Shown: in pieces, positions 10,501-19,320 of the stretch
Layout of the letters: each line of letters starts with the position of its first letter
Position numbering within the stretch: position 1 is the first letter of the stretch
Assembly: GCF_900104675.1 (NCBI RefSeq)
Contig: NZ_LT629944.1
Location: 1 to 64,000 of the forward strand
DNA length: 64,000 bases
Reading direction: 5' to 3'
Source: Angelakisella massiliensis
GTDB taxonomy: Bacteria; Bacillota; Clostridia; Oscillospirales; Ruminococcaceae
Made by a program: the position numbers and the translations under genes
The notes under the pieces: model-generated
The model's input: only the letters and a program-made list of their open reading frames with translations
The model's database searches: none
Told to the model about the DNA's origin: nothing

Positions 10501-13500
10501 GGCGCGGTAAATGTGCCGGATCAGGTCAGGCTCGGTGTAGTAGGCTGTGATGGTGGAGTTCATGGCCGCTTTGTATTCCACATCAGTCAGCAGGGATTTC
10601 AATTCCTGATATTCGTTCTCCCAACCAGAGGCCGTACTGGAGAAAGCGTTGGCAAGCCCGCCCCATCCGACATAGCGGGCAAGGATGATTTGTTCTTCTG
10701 GTGTCGCTGTCCGCTTTTCCAGTTCAATCTGCTTGAGCAGCTTGATCGCCATGACATTGTTTTTATATTTGGTCTTTGCTCCACTTGGATACAGGTCATA
10801 GTCCTCGGAAAAACGGAAGTTGTGTGCGGCGACCTGCGGCGCCGCAGGCGGCTCACGAAGGGGCGCCAGATCAGTGGGGGTGGCTTCATCCATAACAGCG
10901 GGCGCCTCTGCTGCTGTACCATCGCCCATTCGTACAAAGGCGCGAATGGGGCGCAGTTCTTCCAGCTCTTTTTCCAGCCGGTATTGCGTGTCCTCCAGAT
11001 CGTCCATGTCGGCAGCTTCTTGGGGGGAGAGAATAGCCCCACCGTCCAGGCGCCGCACATAAGCGTCAAATTCCCGCGTAATATCTTCAAGGTCATTTTG
11101 TACCCGGAGATAGTCGGGATTGGGCTGTTCATCCACCACGGCTTGGTACAGGGCCGAGCCATCCTCGGTCAAATACCCCCATACAATTTCCTCATTGGGA
11201 TATTGCCCTTGCAGATAGCGGAGCATCTGGGTTGCGATACCTTGACGGCGGTAGTCCTCCAGAACTTCAATCATGCTGATATGGGGCCGCCCCTCAAAAA
11301 TACTGTACCGGATGGTTCCAACCGTCAGCTCACCTCGGACCGCCTGCATCAGCATATCAATCTGCCCATGATGGGCGTCCAGGGCTTCGTCCAAAATCTG
11401 CGTTTCCTCCGGCAAGGCTTCCGCAGTATTTTCTACCGGCTCCGGGGCTGCCATGCGGCGGGCGTAGGCGTTGATTATATCCAGGGAAATCCAATCAGGT
11501 TTTTCCGGTAGTTGGGCATACAGTTCCCGCATTTTCTCAATCTGTGCATCCACGCTGCCTGCCCACAAATGCTTTTCTGCCCGCTGTCCCGCCCCCAGAA
11601 AATACTCGCAGTCAGCACACAGACGGTCTAACAGACGGTATTGGTCACTGAAAGGCTGCACTTCATCCTGCTGCTCCGGCTGGCTGACAACAGGGGTTTC
11701 CAGATAGCGGCCTTCATCCACCAGGCGTTGCACGACACCGGCAGCCCGTGCCCAGGACAGCTTTGTTTCCTGTGTTTCGCCCTGCTCATCCTGCCATTCG
11801 ATAGTGACACCTTCACTATTGAACATGGCGTATTTCACGCCCATTTCATCACCGGAGAACCCTTCATATCCATATAGCTTTTTTAGGAAAGTAGTAAATT
11901 CTGATCCGGTGGGGTGGGTCTGAGCAAACTCGTAGATTTGTTCTTTTTTTCCTGCGGTAAGGGGACCTCTCTGCATGACACGCTCAACAAGCAGATCTTC
12001 CGTACTCTTTTCCAGGGATAGAAGGGAGAGCTGCTCCGGTTGTTCTTCTTCCATGACCGGAACAGTTTCGGCAGCAGGGCGCAAATCCACATCTACTTCT
12101 TCATCATTGACCATCATAGAGGCCCGCACCGGCTCATAGCCTTGGCTGCGGATATTGTTCAGCCAGGTGGCAAAGAAACTGTTGAACCCGTTGATTGCTT
12201 TCTCGTATGCGGGGTCGTCGGGATCAGCCTCGTTATATACACCAATGCCACTGTTCTCATAACTGAAAGCCCGAAGTGTCCCAGCCTCTTTGTCGATTTG
12301 GAAATCCATATAAGGGTCATACATCCGGTCGCCGTTCTGCATATAGTAATGCTCCATGCAGTAATGGGAACCGTATTTATGGTGAATGACCAGAGGATAG
12401 TAGGCTTCTCCGGCCTCCAGCCGCAGATACTCATATTGACCGGACACAATCTCCGGGAACAACTCTTGAAAGCGGCGGAAATTCTTGTGCGCCGTCGTGT
12501 TTCCTTTGACGGGCGGCGGTGTAGGCTGCTCCGCTGTATCTGTGGGGAGAGCCGTTTCAGGGGCCTCCACCACAACATGGGGATTTTCGCCAGGAACGGA
12601 TGCAGGCTCGCCACCGGCTGCTGGTGTGTCGTTTTCCATTTGAACAATCGCCTCCGGCTTGACCGGTTCCACTACGGTTTCTCCGGCTTCATAAGCAACA
12701 GCATCCAGGACATAATTAAAATCCGCTTCTCCGATGGTCATTTGCCGGTGGGGACCGCCCATCTCATCAACTTCATCAGGGATGTTATAATCTCCGATGG
12801 GGTCAGGTAGCTCCTCTACAACAGGATTGGGATAGTCGCCGTCCTCGATCATGGCGTCCAGTAAAAACGCCAGCCCGTTCCAGGGAATGTAGGTATAGCC
12901 TTCATCAAAGAGAAATGAAATGCCATCTTCACCATGTAACCGGGTACGATAGAGAAGATCACCTTGATATTCACGGTCGCCATAAGGAGTAAAGAGAGCC
13001 GCAATCTGCCGCCCTTTGTCTGACCAGTCAGGATTGAGTGGCGGTTCTGACAATACGCTGCGAACCGCGCTGTGCAGCTCTGGGGGGTATAGATTGGTGC
13101 TGGTCAGGATGTACTCATAATTGCGCCGGACTTCTGCATCGGTAAAATGGCGTGTAGGTTGTTCCGCAGGAACAGAAAAAGAGCCGTCCTTTTCAGACGG
13201 CTCTCCCACAGGTGCGGCGCTTGGCGCCACTTCTGTATTTGGCTGTTCTTCGGTCAGCGGGGAATCAGGACTACGCTCTGGAGTACGGTTTCCTCCGCCA
13301 TCAGTTTCAGACTGTTCAGGTGTCGCGTCCGCTCCATGATGTCCTCGGTCTGCGGAAGCGGCTCCTGCTGGAGCATTTGCTGCGTCAGGGCTTCGATCTT
13401 CTCGGTCGCCTCGTCCTGTACCCGGTGCATGATCTCCATCAGACTGCCATCCATTTTCAAAGTCGTAAATCGCTCCGGGTGATTCTCTCTGAGGTATTCC

Positions 13501-14370
13501 AGGGCCATCCGGCCGTACCTGCCCAGGGGTTGATCTGCTTCGCTGCTGTTGGAGATTTGCAGATCGGGAAGCATCATCCCGTCCTGCTCCCTGTATTTCA
13601 GATTGATATTCGGTTTGCTCATGTTGTGCCATCCTTTCACGATTGATAATCTTGATGTTCCGTTCTACTTCTAACAGGATACCTTTGGAAAGGGCGGTTA
13701 CTGCCGTACCCAGATGTGCAACCAGCGGGAGTGTATTAAAATGGCTGACCGTCGCCATGCCGTCACTCAACTGGATTTCTTCATCCGGCAGGTGACACTT
13801 TTTGCCGATGAAATAAGAAATGCTGTCGGTCAAAAGCTGGATGTATTGGGCTTCAAAACCACCGGCCGGGATCTCGGTGAACAAATGGCCTTTGGTTTCC
13901 TGCTTGAGTTCCTGCAAAAAGTGGTTGTAATTCTCTGCGACAGATTCGCTTGCCATCGCATACAGCGCTTGGGAAAAATCCTGCTTGGGGAAACCGTGTG
14001 CATACGACAGGCGCTCGGTCAGGGCCTTTTTCATTTCATCGGAAAGCTGCCAGTCCGTAGGATGAATCTCTTTGCCAGTAGTTTGGCTTACATCAAAGAG
14101 ATAGTCAAGAGTGAGTTTGGCATTCCGGTAGACGCAAACGGCAACGCCCTTTGCATGGGGAATCAAATTTCTGCCTATGGCTGCCCATTGCTTTCGTGTT
14201 GCCAGAATCGAAACATCCTCGTCCTGTGCGTACACAAGAAGTATGTTGTCAAAACTGTGCTTATGGAACTGCGATGCAAATGCCAGATAATCCCGCCAGT
14301 TGTGTTCATTTCGGACGATATAGGGAGCCATGACTTCATATATCGTCCGCAGGCGTTCATCATTTCTCAA
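7546..14370 (-). pseudogene. ICE ArdC/GNAT/methylase/SNF2 helicase, 3'-truncated
   Basis: This 2274-residue frame is a giant protein of Tn1549-like conjugative elements. Residues 1-240 resemble the ArdC single-strand-binding domain, and a low-complexity linker follows (about 245-400). A GNAT acetyltransferase-like domain lies near 1010-1077 (DYRRQGIATQML). An N6-adenine methylase lies near 1300-1440 with DPGMGTGNF and a GNIPF variant of the NPPY motif. A helicase N-terminal half has GAGKT near 2005 and DEAH near 2165. The second helicase half is missing because the Tn4451-type element interrupts the gene, so the frame ends GYNLVGR and stop. The start is a TTG with AAGGAGG ten bases ahead. The helicase must be inactive; the methylase could still work. 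Confidence 0.85.
13254..13622 (-). CDS. Nested TnpV-like protein in alternate frame
   Basis: A 122-residue TnpV-family protein (GRYGRMALEYLRENHP, then a C-terminal helix ending AEETVLQSVVLIPR) is encoded on the same strand as the giant methylase/helicase gene but shifted one base. It overlaps residues 250-372 of that protein, exactly its low-complexity linker. An AAAGGA site lies ahead of the ATG at 13622. The match to the TnpV core is good, so I take it as a real gene. Function is unknown. Confidence 0.7.
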   Translation of the reverse strand: MSKPNINLKYREQDGMMLPDLQISNSSEADQPLGRYGRMALEYLRENHPERFTTLKMDGSLMEIMHRVQDEATEKIEALTQQMLQQEPLPQTEDIMERTRHLNSLKLMAEETVLQSVVLIPR

Positions 14371-14682
14371 CGGTATCTGACCTCCTTCCTGTATTGGTGA
14401 TTATGGCCGGTTATCCGGCCTCTTGCTCGGATTCCTGTCCTTGTATTATAGAGTAGTAGTTATTAAAGCCCCTCTCCAAGGGCTATATGCTACACTGTAA
14501 GGGATGCTGTGGATTGGTGTTCAAGTCCTACCACGAGATGGTTTCAGAAAGGTTCCAACCACAGCCCCTTACAATTTTGTTAATTAGTTAAATACCGCCA
14601 GACGGTTTATGTGGAACAAGGCTACAAAAGTAAGGTGCACTGTGGATGCAGCATCACATATTTATCGTTGGAGGTATCTGTT
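14371..14682 (+). ncRNA. IS110 left end with putative bridge RNA
   Basis: This 310-base stretch has no gene but is strongly structured. TGTAAGGG (14496-14503), CTGTGG (14507-14512) and TTGG (14514-14517) pair in order with CCAA (14555-14558), CCACAG (14559-14564) and CCCTTACA (14566-14573). They enclose a 37-base loop with a small ACCA/TGGT hairpin. Elements of the IS110 group are known to encode a bridge RNA in this position, upstream of the transposase. Its exact ends and guide loops are not determined. Confidence 0.5.
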
Positions 14683-15975
14683 ATGGTGGTTTCTGTTGGC
14701 ATCGATGTTTCGAAAGATAAGCACGATTGCTTTATCGTCAGCTCCGATGGTGAAGTCCTGGCAGATGTGTTCACAATTTCCAATACGTTGGATGGATTCC
14801 ACTACCTATTGCAGCGAATCCAGGATTGTACCACACCGAAGGACAAAATAAAAGTAGGGCTTGAGGCTACCGGTCATTACAGCTACAATCTGCTCGGGTT
14901 TCTCCTTGACAATGGTCTGACCACCTATGTCCTGAACCCCTTGCGCACAAATCTTTACCGAAAGAGCTTCAGCCTGCGAAAAACCAAGACTGACCGGGTG
15001 GATGCGCGCACGATTGCTTCTATGCTGTTGTCCGATGTAGGCCTCAAACCCTACACAGATACAGCATACCACAACGAGGAGTTAAAGTCACTGACCAGAT
15101 ACCGTTTTGACAAGGTGAAAGAGCGTGCCAAACTGAAAAGTTCCATTGCCCGGCTGGTCTGTATCCTGTTCCCGGAACTGGAAAAGCTTGTTCCTTCTCT
15201 GCATATTGCTTCTGTCTACGCCCTGCTGGAGGAGTTTCCCGGTGCTAAACAGATTGCCGCAGCCCATTTGACGAGGTTGAAAGCACTTCTTGAAACGGTA
15301 TCCAAAGGCCGCTACAAACGGGATGTGACTCTTGAAATCCGTAATGCCGCCAGAAACTCTATTGGCTCCTGGATGCCCGCCAAGTCCCTTGAATTACAGC
15401 ACACCATCCGGCTCGTCCATGAACTGGATTCCGAGATTGCAGAAATCGAAAAGCAGATTCAGTCCTTAATGGATGAACTCGATTCTCCCATTACCACGAT
15501 CCCCGGATTGGGATTCCGTATGGCGGCCATGATCCTGGCCGAAGTTGGAGACTTCACCCGGTTTGACTCCCCGGACAAGCTGTTAGCTTATACCGGAATG
15601 TCACCTTCTACTTATCAGTCCGGGCAACTGAAGAATTGCTACCCGCACATGGAAAAGCGTGGCTCCCGATACTTACGCTACGCACTTTACAACGCGACCA
15701 AATACGTCTGTCACTGGGACCCGACTTTTGCCGCCTATCTCTCCAAGAAACGGGCGGAGGGCAAGCACTACAACATTGCACTTTCCCATGCTGCCAAGAA
15801 ATTGGTGCGACTTATTTTCGCTATGGAGAAATCCAAGCAGCCATATTGCCCAGCGGCTTGAGTGCAACTACTTGAATAGCCAGCAGGGGTCTGTCAAGAC
15901 CTCAGCTTTGCTATACCTTTTTTGAACTATCTCTTTTTTCATCATCACCATTCATTTTTGGGGTTGACTTTTAAT
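14440..15975 (+). mobile_element. IS110-type insertion sequence
   Basis: The element comprises the structured left end, the transposase and a roughly 110-base right end before the parB stop. I see no clear terminal inverted repeats or target duplication, as usual for this family, so both limits are estimates. The right limit lies within a few bases of the parB stop codon. Confidence 0.6.
14683..15861 (+). CDS. IS110-family transposase (DEDD)
   Basis: This 392-residue IS110 recombinase has a RuvC-like N-terminal domain with GIDVSK (Asp8), GLEATGHY and KTDRVDA supplying the DEDD acidic residues. The C-terminal Tnp_2 domain carries ITTIPGLGFRMAAMI and GMSPSTYQSGQ with the likely nucleophilic serine. 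I start it at ATG 14683, preceded by GGAGG, rather than at the longer in-frame start at 14611. The element lies between the 3' end of parB and the start of the giant ICE gene. The gene is intact. Confidence 0.92.
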   Translation: MVVSVGIDVSKDKHDCFIVSSDGEVLADVFTISNTLDGFHYLLQRIQDCTTPKDKIKVGLEATGHYSYNLLGFLLDNGLTTYVLNPLRTNLYRKSFSLRKTKTDRVDARTIASMLLSDVGLKPYTDTAYHNEELKSLTRYRFDKVKERAKLKSSIARLVCILFPELEKLVPSLHIASVYALLEEFPGAKQIAAAHLTRLKALLETVSKGRYKRDVTLEIRNAARNSIGSWMPAKSLELQHTIRLVHELDSEIAEIEKQIQSLMDELDSPITTIPGLGFRMAAMILAEVGDFTRFDSPDKLLAYTGMSPSTYQSGQLKNCYPHMEKRGSRYLRYALYNATKYVCHWDPTFAAYLSKKRAEGKHYNIALSHAAKKLVRLIFAMEKSKQPYCPAA

Positions 15976-15977
15976 AG

Positions 15978-16994
15978 TTAATCTTTCTGAGCAAAGTAGA
16001 GGGCAAGTGCCTCGTCCACAATGCTGTCGAACTCTTTCTGGCTGATGCTGGCGGTAAAGTATTTCTTGTAAATCGCCGGTTTGACCTTGAACGCCGTAGC
16101 CGTGGATTTCTTGGGTTTCCGGTTAAACTCGCCGGACAAAATCTGTTCGGTACGCTCCGGGGTCAGCTTTCCGGTATATTCCCGCAGCAGGACAACCTTT
16201 CCCTCATTGACCTTGTACTCGCTTCCCGAAAGCACATCGTCAACCATCTGCTGTTCCTGTTCGGTCAGATAAGAGAGCTGCACAGCTACCACAATCGGGA
16301 ACTCGGCATCATCAATTCGCCTTTTCAGCGGAGTAATCAACTCATTGATGCGGAGATAGTTCGCAACGGCGCGGCCTTTTAAGTCGTATTCAGCACCTAA
16401 AATATCCCGGCTTTTCGTCCTGTGGCACTGAGTGCCACTTGTGGGATTTTCCCTGATTTCATCAGGGTTTTCCAGCCTTTTCAGTTCCTCGATAATATCG
16501 TTCCGGCGCCCCTGACAGATCATCTTGGAATAGCGCAGAGCCAGCACCGCCGCTTTTTCGGAGGGCAGCATTTCGGAGAAGGAGCGTTGCAGGACATTGG
16601 TTTCGATCACATAAATCCAGGCATCTTCATCGGAAAGATTTTCCTTGACGATACAGGGAAGTTCACGGTTTGCAATGGCTGCGGCGTTCTGCCGGTTATG
16701 ACCGGCCAGCATTTCATACTCAAAGCCATCTTCATCCCGTTCAATCTTGCGGATGATGGCGGGATTCAGGACCCCATGTTCCGAAATGCTTTCTACCAGA
16801 TCATTGAGCCGGTCGCCCTCATACAGCCGGAACGGATGGCCTCGGAAAGCACGAATGGCCTGCGGGGGAAGGGTGATGATGGTGTTCTTGGTCGGCAAGG
16901 ATACGGAAGGGGTGGGTTCAATAGGTCTTTCTTCTGCGGCATCCAAGCCCAGAAGATCGTCAATGGACTTGATGCGCGGATTGATTTTAGGCAT
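15978..16994 (-). CDS. parB: ParB-like partition protein
   Basis: This 338-residue protein has a ParB/Spo0J nuclease-like domain: GHPFRLYEG near residue 53, then AGHNRQNAAAIAN with the conserved GHNR. A helix-turn-helix region follows. The ATG at 16994 overlaps the end of parA by eight bases (ATGCCTAA), with AAGGAGG ideally placed inside parA, so the two are translationally coupled. The longer in-frame start has no comparable site. It probably stabilises the excised circular conjugative element together with ParA. Its 3' end abuts the IS110 element but looks complete. Confidence 0.85.
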   Translation of the reverse strand: MPKINPRIKSIDDLLGLDAAEERPIEPTPSVSLPTKNTIITLPPQAIRAFRGHPFRLYEGDRLNDLVESISEHGVLNPAIIRKIERDEDGFEYEMLAGHNRQNAAAIANRELPCIVKENLSDEDAWIYVIETNVLQRSFSEMLPSEKAAVLALRYSKMICQGRRNDIIEELKRLENPDEIRENPTSGTQCHRTKSRDILGAEYDLKGRAVANYLRINELITPLKRRIDDAEFPIVVAVQLSYLTEQEQQMVDDVLSGSEYKVNEGKVVLLREYTGKLTPERTEQILSGEFNRKPKKSTATAFKVKPAIYKKYFTASISQKEFDSIVDEALALYFAQKD

Positions 16995-17769
16995 TTGCCA
17001 GCACCTCCTTTGCAAGTTCCAGATAGGCAAGAGAGGCGGGGTTTGCCTGCTCCAGTTCCATGACGCTCATTCCGTAGCTGTTTGCGTCCCCCACCTTGAC
17101 CGTGTAGGGAATCTGACAGTTGAAGATGGGGAGCGATTGGAACGCCTTTGTGACCTGACCGTATGTACGGCGATACAGGTTCGTCCGCTTGTTGCATTTG
17201 GTGAACAGGATACCGCCGATCTCAATGCTGGGATTTAATTTCCGCTTGATTTTCTTGATAGTGTCCACCAACGCCTGTAAACCGGTCAGAGCGAATAGTT
17301 CTGGGTCAATCGGGATAATTACCTCGTCGGCAGCCGTTAAAGCGTTGATGGTCAACGAGCCGAGAGAGGGGTTGGTGTCCACGATAATGTAATCGTAGGA
17401 CAGCCGCAGAGGATTCAGCAGAGCGGCCAGGTAGTCATTGCTGTCCGGCGTCATCAGCAGATTTGCCTCCGCAACGGTGAGAGATCGGCTGGAAGGGATC
17501 AAGTCCACAGAGCCGATTTTCTGGATGAACTCGTTGGTATCCGGCAGAGATTCGTCCAGAAGCAGGTTGGTGATAAGAGTCCCGGTATTATAGGGCGCCT
17601 GGGTCGGCAGGACACCGAAGCTGGTGGTGAGGTTATACTGGGGGTCAAAGTCAACTACCAAGACCTTCTTGCCCATCTCGGCCAGCGCATAGGACAGATT
17701 TCGGACCGTGCTGGTCTTGGCTACCCCACCTTTCTGGTTGGCTACAACAATTATTTTCCCGCTTTCCAT
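16987..17769 (-). CDS. parA: ParA/Soj-type ATPase
   Basis: This 260-residue deviant-Walker ATPase has NQKGGVAKTS near residue 11, VLVVDFDPQ as the second motif and YIIVDTNPSLG further on. It should drive ATP-dependent partition of the element with ParB. The start overlaps the preceding double-HTH gene by 19 bases, with AGGAGG nine bases ahead of the ATG. The run 18858-15978 thus looks like one operon of HTH, HTH, parA, parB. Confidence 0.92.
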   Translation of the reverse strand: MESGKIIVVANQKGGVAKTSTVRNLSYALAEMGKKVLVVDFDPQYNLTTSFGVLPTQAPYNTGTLITNLLLDESLPDTNEFIQKIGSVDLIPSSRSLTVAEANLLMTPDSNDYLAALLNPLRLSYDYIIVDTNPSLGSLTINALTAADEVIIPIDPELFALTGLQALVDTIKKIKRKLNPSIEIGGILFTKCNKRTNLYRRTYGQVTKAFQSLPIFNCQIPYTVKVGDANSYGMSVMELEQANPASLAYLELAKEVLANA

Positions 17770-18326
17770 GATAGAAAACCTCCTATATTTTCGTGGAATT
17801 TTTGTGATTTCAAGCGTTTGTTCAAGTATGCGTCACTGGCCATAAAGTCGATCAGATTGACCTTCGGGATGATAAATGCCGGACCATGTGAAAGAGCTTT
17901 TAGCTTTTTCGTTCTGATCCATTTTGCGACCGTAGATGCCGTGGCGCCTGTTAATTCCGCGGCCTCTCTCGTGGAAACTATGTCGGGAATGTCCCGGAAA
18001 CTCTCTATGTAGTATTTTCGCAGTTCCTCCGTTGTCACAGATTCGGGAAGCAGGGGCTTGACTGCGTATGTCCCGCTATATGAGCCGGGGGGAAGTTTGT
18101 ATTTTTCGGGGTGGATTTCCCTGCGCTCAAGGTAGCGAACTATGTCTTTCATCTTTATGGTGTAATTCCGGGTCTTTTTCCCACTCTGTACGCAGGGAAC
18201 CAGACCGGATTGCAGCAGATAACGAGCTGTGCGTTTGCTGATATGACAGATAATGCGGAATTGCTCTTTTTGGACTGTTTCTGGGTACTGATTCAGCAAA
18301 TAGCGATACTTGGATACCTGTGCCAC
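17751..18326 (-). CDS. Double helix-turn-helix DNA-binding protein A
   Basis: This 191-residue protein has two excisionase/MerR-like HTH segments: one near residues 20-60 (HISKRTARYLLQSGLVPCV) and one near 120-155 (TREAAELTGATASTVAKWI). I chose the GTG at 18326 because AAAGGAGG stands eight bases before it. It is a paralogue of the gene immediately upstream. It probably binds DNA near par or att, perhaps as a regulator or partition accessory; that is inference. Confidence 0.6.
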   Translation of the reverse strand: MAQVSKYRYLLNQYPETVQKEQFRIICHISKRTARYLLQSGLVPCVQSGKKTRNYTIKMKDIVRYLERREIHPEKYKLPPGSYSGTYAVKPLLPESVTTEELRKYYIESFRDIPDIVSTREAAELTGATASTVAKWIRTKKLKALSHGPAFIIPKVNLIDFMASDAYLNKRLKSQKFHENIGGFLSWKAGK

Positions 18327-18327
18327 A

Positions 18328-18858
18328 TCACTCGCCTCCTTTTTCCTGCCACAGACGCTCAAATGTATCCATCAATTCCTTTTGGAGAGGGGTCTTTCGG
18401 CGGATACGGCGGTAATATGGGCTTATCAGAAAGTCCAGCATAAAATCCTTTGGGACGGTGTACTGCTTTCCAGGCTGGAAAGCCTTCAGAATCCCTGTGC
18501 TGATCCACCGCACGATTGCCGAGGACGAAAAGCCTGTGATCTGCTGAATATCCTTTACGGAAAGCAGGTCTGAGTAGGGAGAGAGGTGTTCGTCATAGAA
18601 TGTTCTCATAGCACAGATATAGGGACTGTCTGCTTCCTGTCTGCACTCACGCCGATAGAGATAGGCAAGAATGTCCGTCAGCTTGATTTTGTGGCTACGG
18701 ATAAGGTGGTTTTGCTCAATGGTGTAGGGAATCTCACCTTGTTGCTCCAAATTGTAGGCGGTCTTGGGACAGATGTGGCAGATCTCGCATAGTTCCCGTT
18801 TGGTTACATAGGCGGGATACTTTGCGACGATGTCGGGGTAATACTTAGTCAAATCCAT
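18328..18858 (-). CDS. Double helix-turn-helix DNA-binding protein B
   Basis: This 176-residue protein has two HTH segments: near residues 20-50 (KRELCEICHICPKTAYNLEQ) and 100-130 (VKDIQQITGFSSSAIVRWIS). It has the same plan as the following gene, and its stop is one base ahead of that gene's GTG. It leads the operon into parA-parB. The ribosome site is weak, so the start (ATG 18858) is less sure. No function is known to me. Confidence 0.55.
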   Translation of the reverse strand: MDLTKYYPDIVAKYPAYVTKRELCEICHICPKTAYNLEQQGEIPYTIEQNHLIRSHKIKLTDILAYLYRRECRQEADSPYICAMRTFYDEHLSPYSDLLSVKDIQQITGFSSSAIVRWISTGILKAFQPGKQYTVPKDFMLDFLISPYYRRIRRKTPLQKELMDTFERLWQEKGGE

Positions 18859-18867
18859 GTGCAGCAC

Positions 18868-19230
18868 TCACTTTCTTGTTCATCTGTCATTGGTAGGTGA
18901 GGTACTTCACTGGTGTGTAAAATGTTGGATTTTGAAGTGGGTTCAAATAAGATCAAGTTGTCTAATCAAAATGGTGATTTGCATTTTCGTGAAATGGTAT
19001 GGGTGTGAATACCCCCAATCTGGCGTCCAGTTCTATCCTTGTTCTATCCTCCGGTCATAATTCGGGGCAAAAATGGGAAGAACTCGGAAAGCCCTGTGGG
19101 TTCAAATAAAAACGAAAAACGGAAGCCAAAATCCGCAGTATACCGCAGCTTTTGGGCTTCCGTTGTGTACTTCCATCTTCGCTTAATTTCCACCAAAAAT
19201 CACAAGGGGGAAATGACTCGAAATGCGGTA
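18868..19230. other. Intergenic region with repeats and a hairpin
   Basis: There is no gene here. The region holds a 16-base sequence (18885-18900) that recurs inverted at 20638-20653, and a 14-base direct repeat GTGGGTTCAAATAA (18937-18950 and 19096-19109). A hairpin with stem AACGGAAGCC/GGCTTCCGTT lies at 19118-19164. It leads into the tRNA-like attachment site. Confidence 0.5.
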
Positions 19231-19278
19231 GGTCGGCTCAAAACCGGCGCGAGAGTTCGAATCTCTCCATCTCCGCCA
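19231..19278 (+). other. tRNA-Ser-like 3' end, putative att site
   Basis: A perfect T-arm (GAGAG, loop TTCGAAT, CTCTC; 19251-19267) is followed by an acceptor strand CATCTCC, discriminator G and CCA (19268-19278). G at the discriminator fits tRNA-Ser. Upstream, GTCGG/CCGGC could close a seven-base anticodon-like loop, but no matching 5' acceptor (GGAGATG) or D-arm is present, so this is not a whole tRNA. Sitting 41 bases from the integrase stop, it is most likely an attachment core. Confidence 0.6.
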
Positions 19279-19279
19279 T

Positions 19280-19320
19280 GAGGTCTGCCAGCGAAAAGCT
19301 GGTAGACCTCTTTCTTTTTT
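19280..19320 (+). terminator. Strong intrinsic terminator
   Basis: A 13-bp stem with one G-T pair, GAGGTCTGCCAGC and GCTGGTAGACCTC around a GAAAA loop, is followed by a T-rich tract. It separates the att site from the integrase stop codon. Confidence 0.75.

Noticed and set aside
10198-11511. 437-codon plus-strand open frame
   Set aside because: It is antisense to the methylase region of the giant ICE gene and has no domain of its own.
19201-19278. A complete tRNA gene at the att site
   Set aside because: The T-arm and acceptor 3' strand are perfect, but no 5' acceptor strand or D-arm pairs, and the variable region would be too short.
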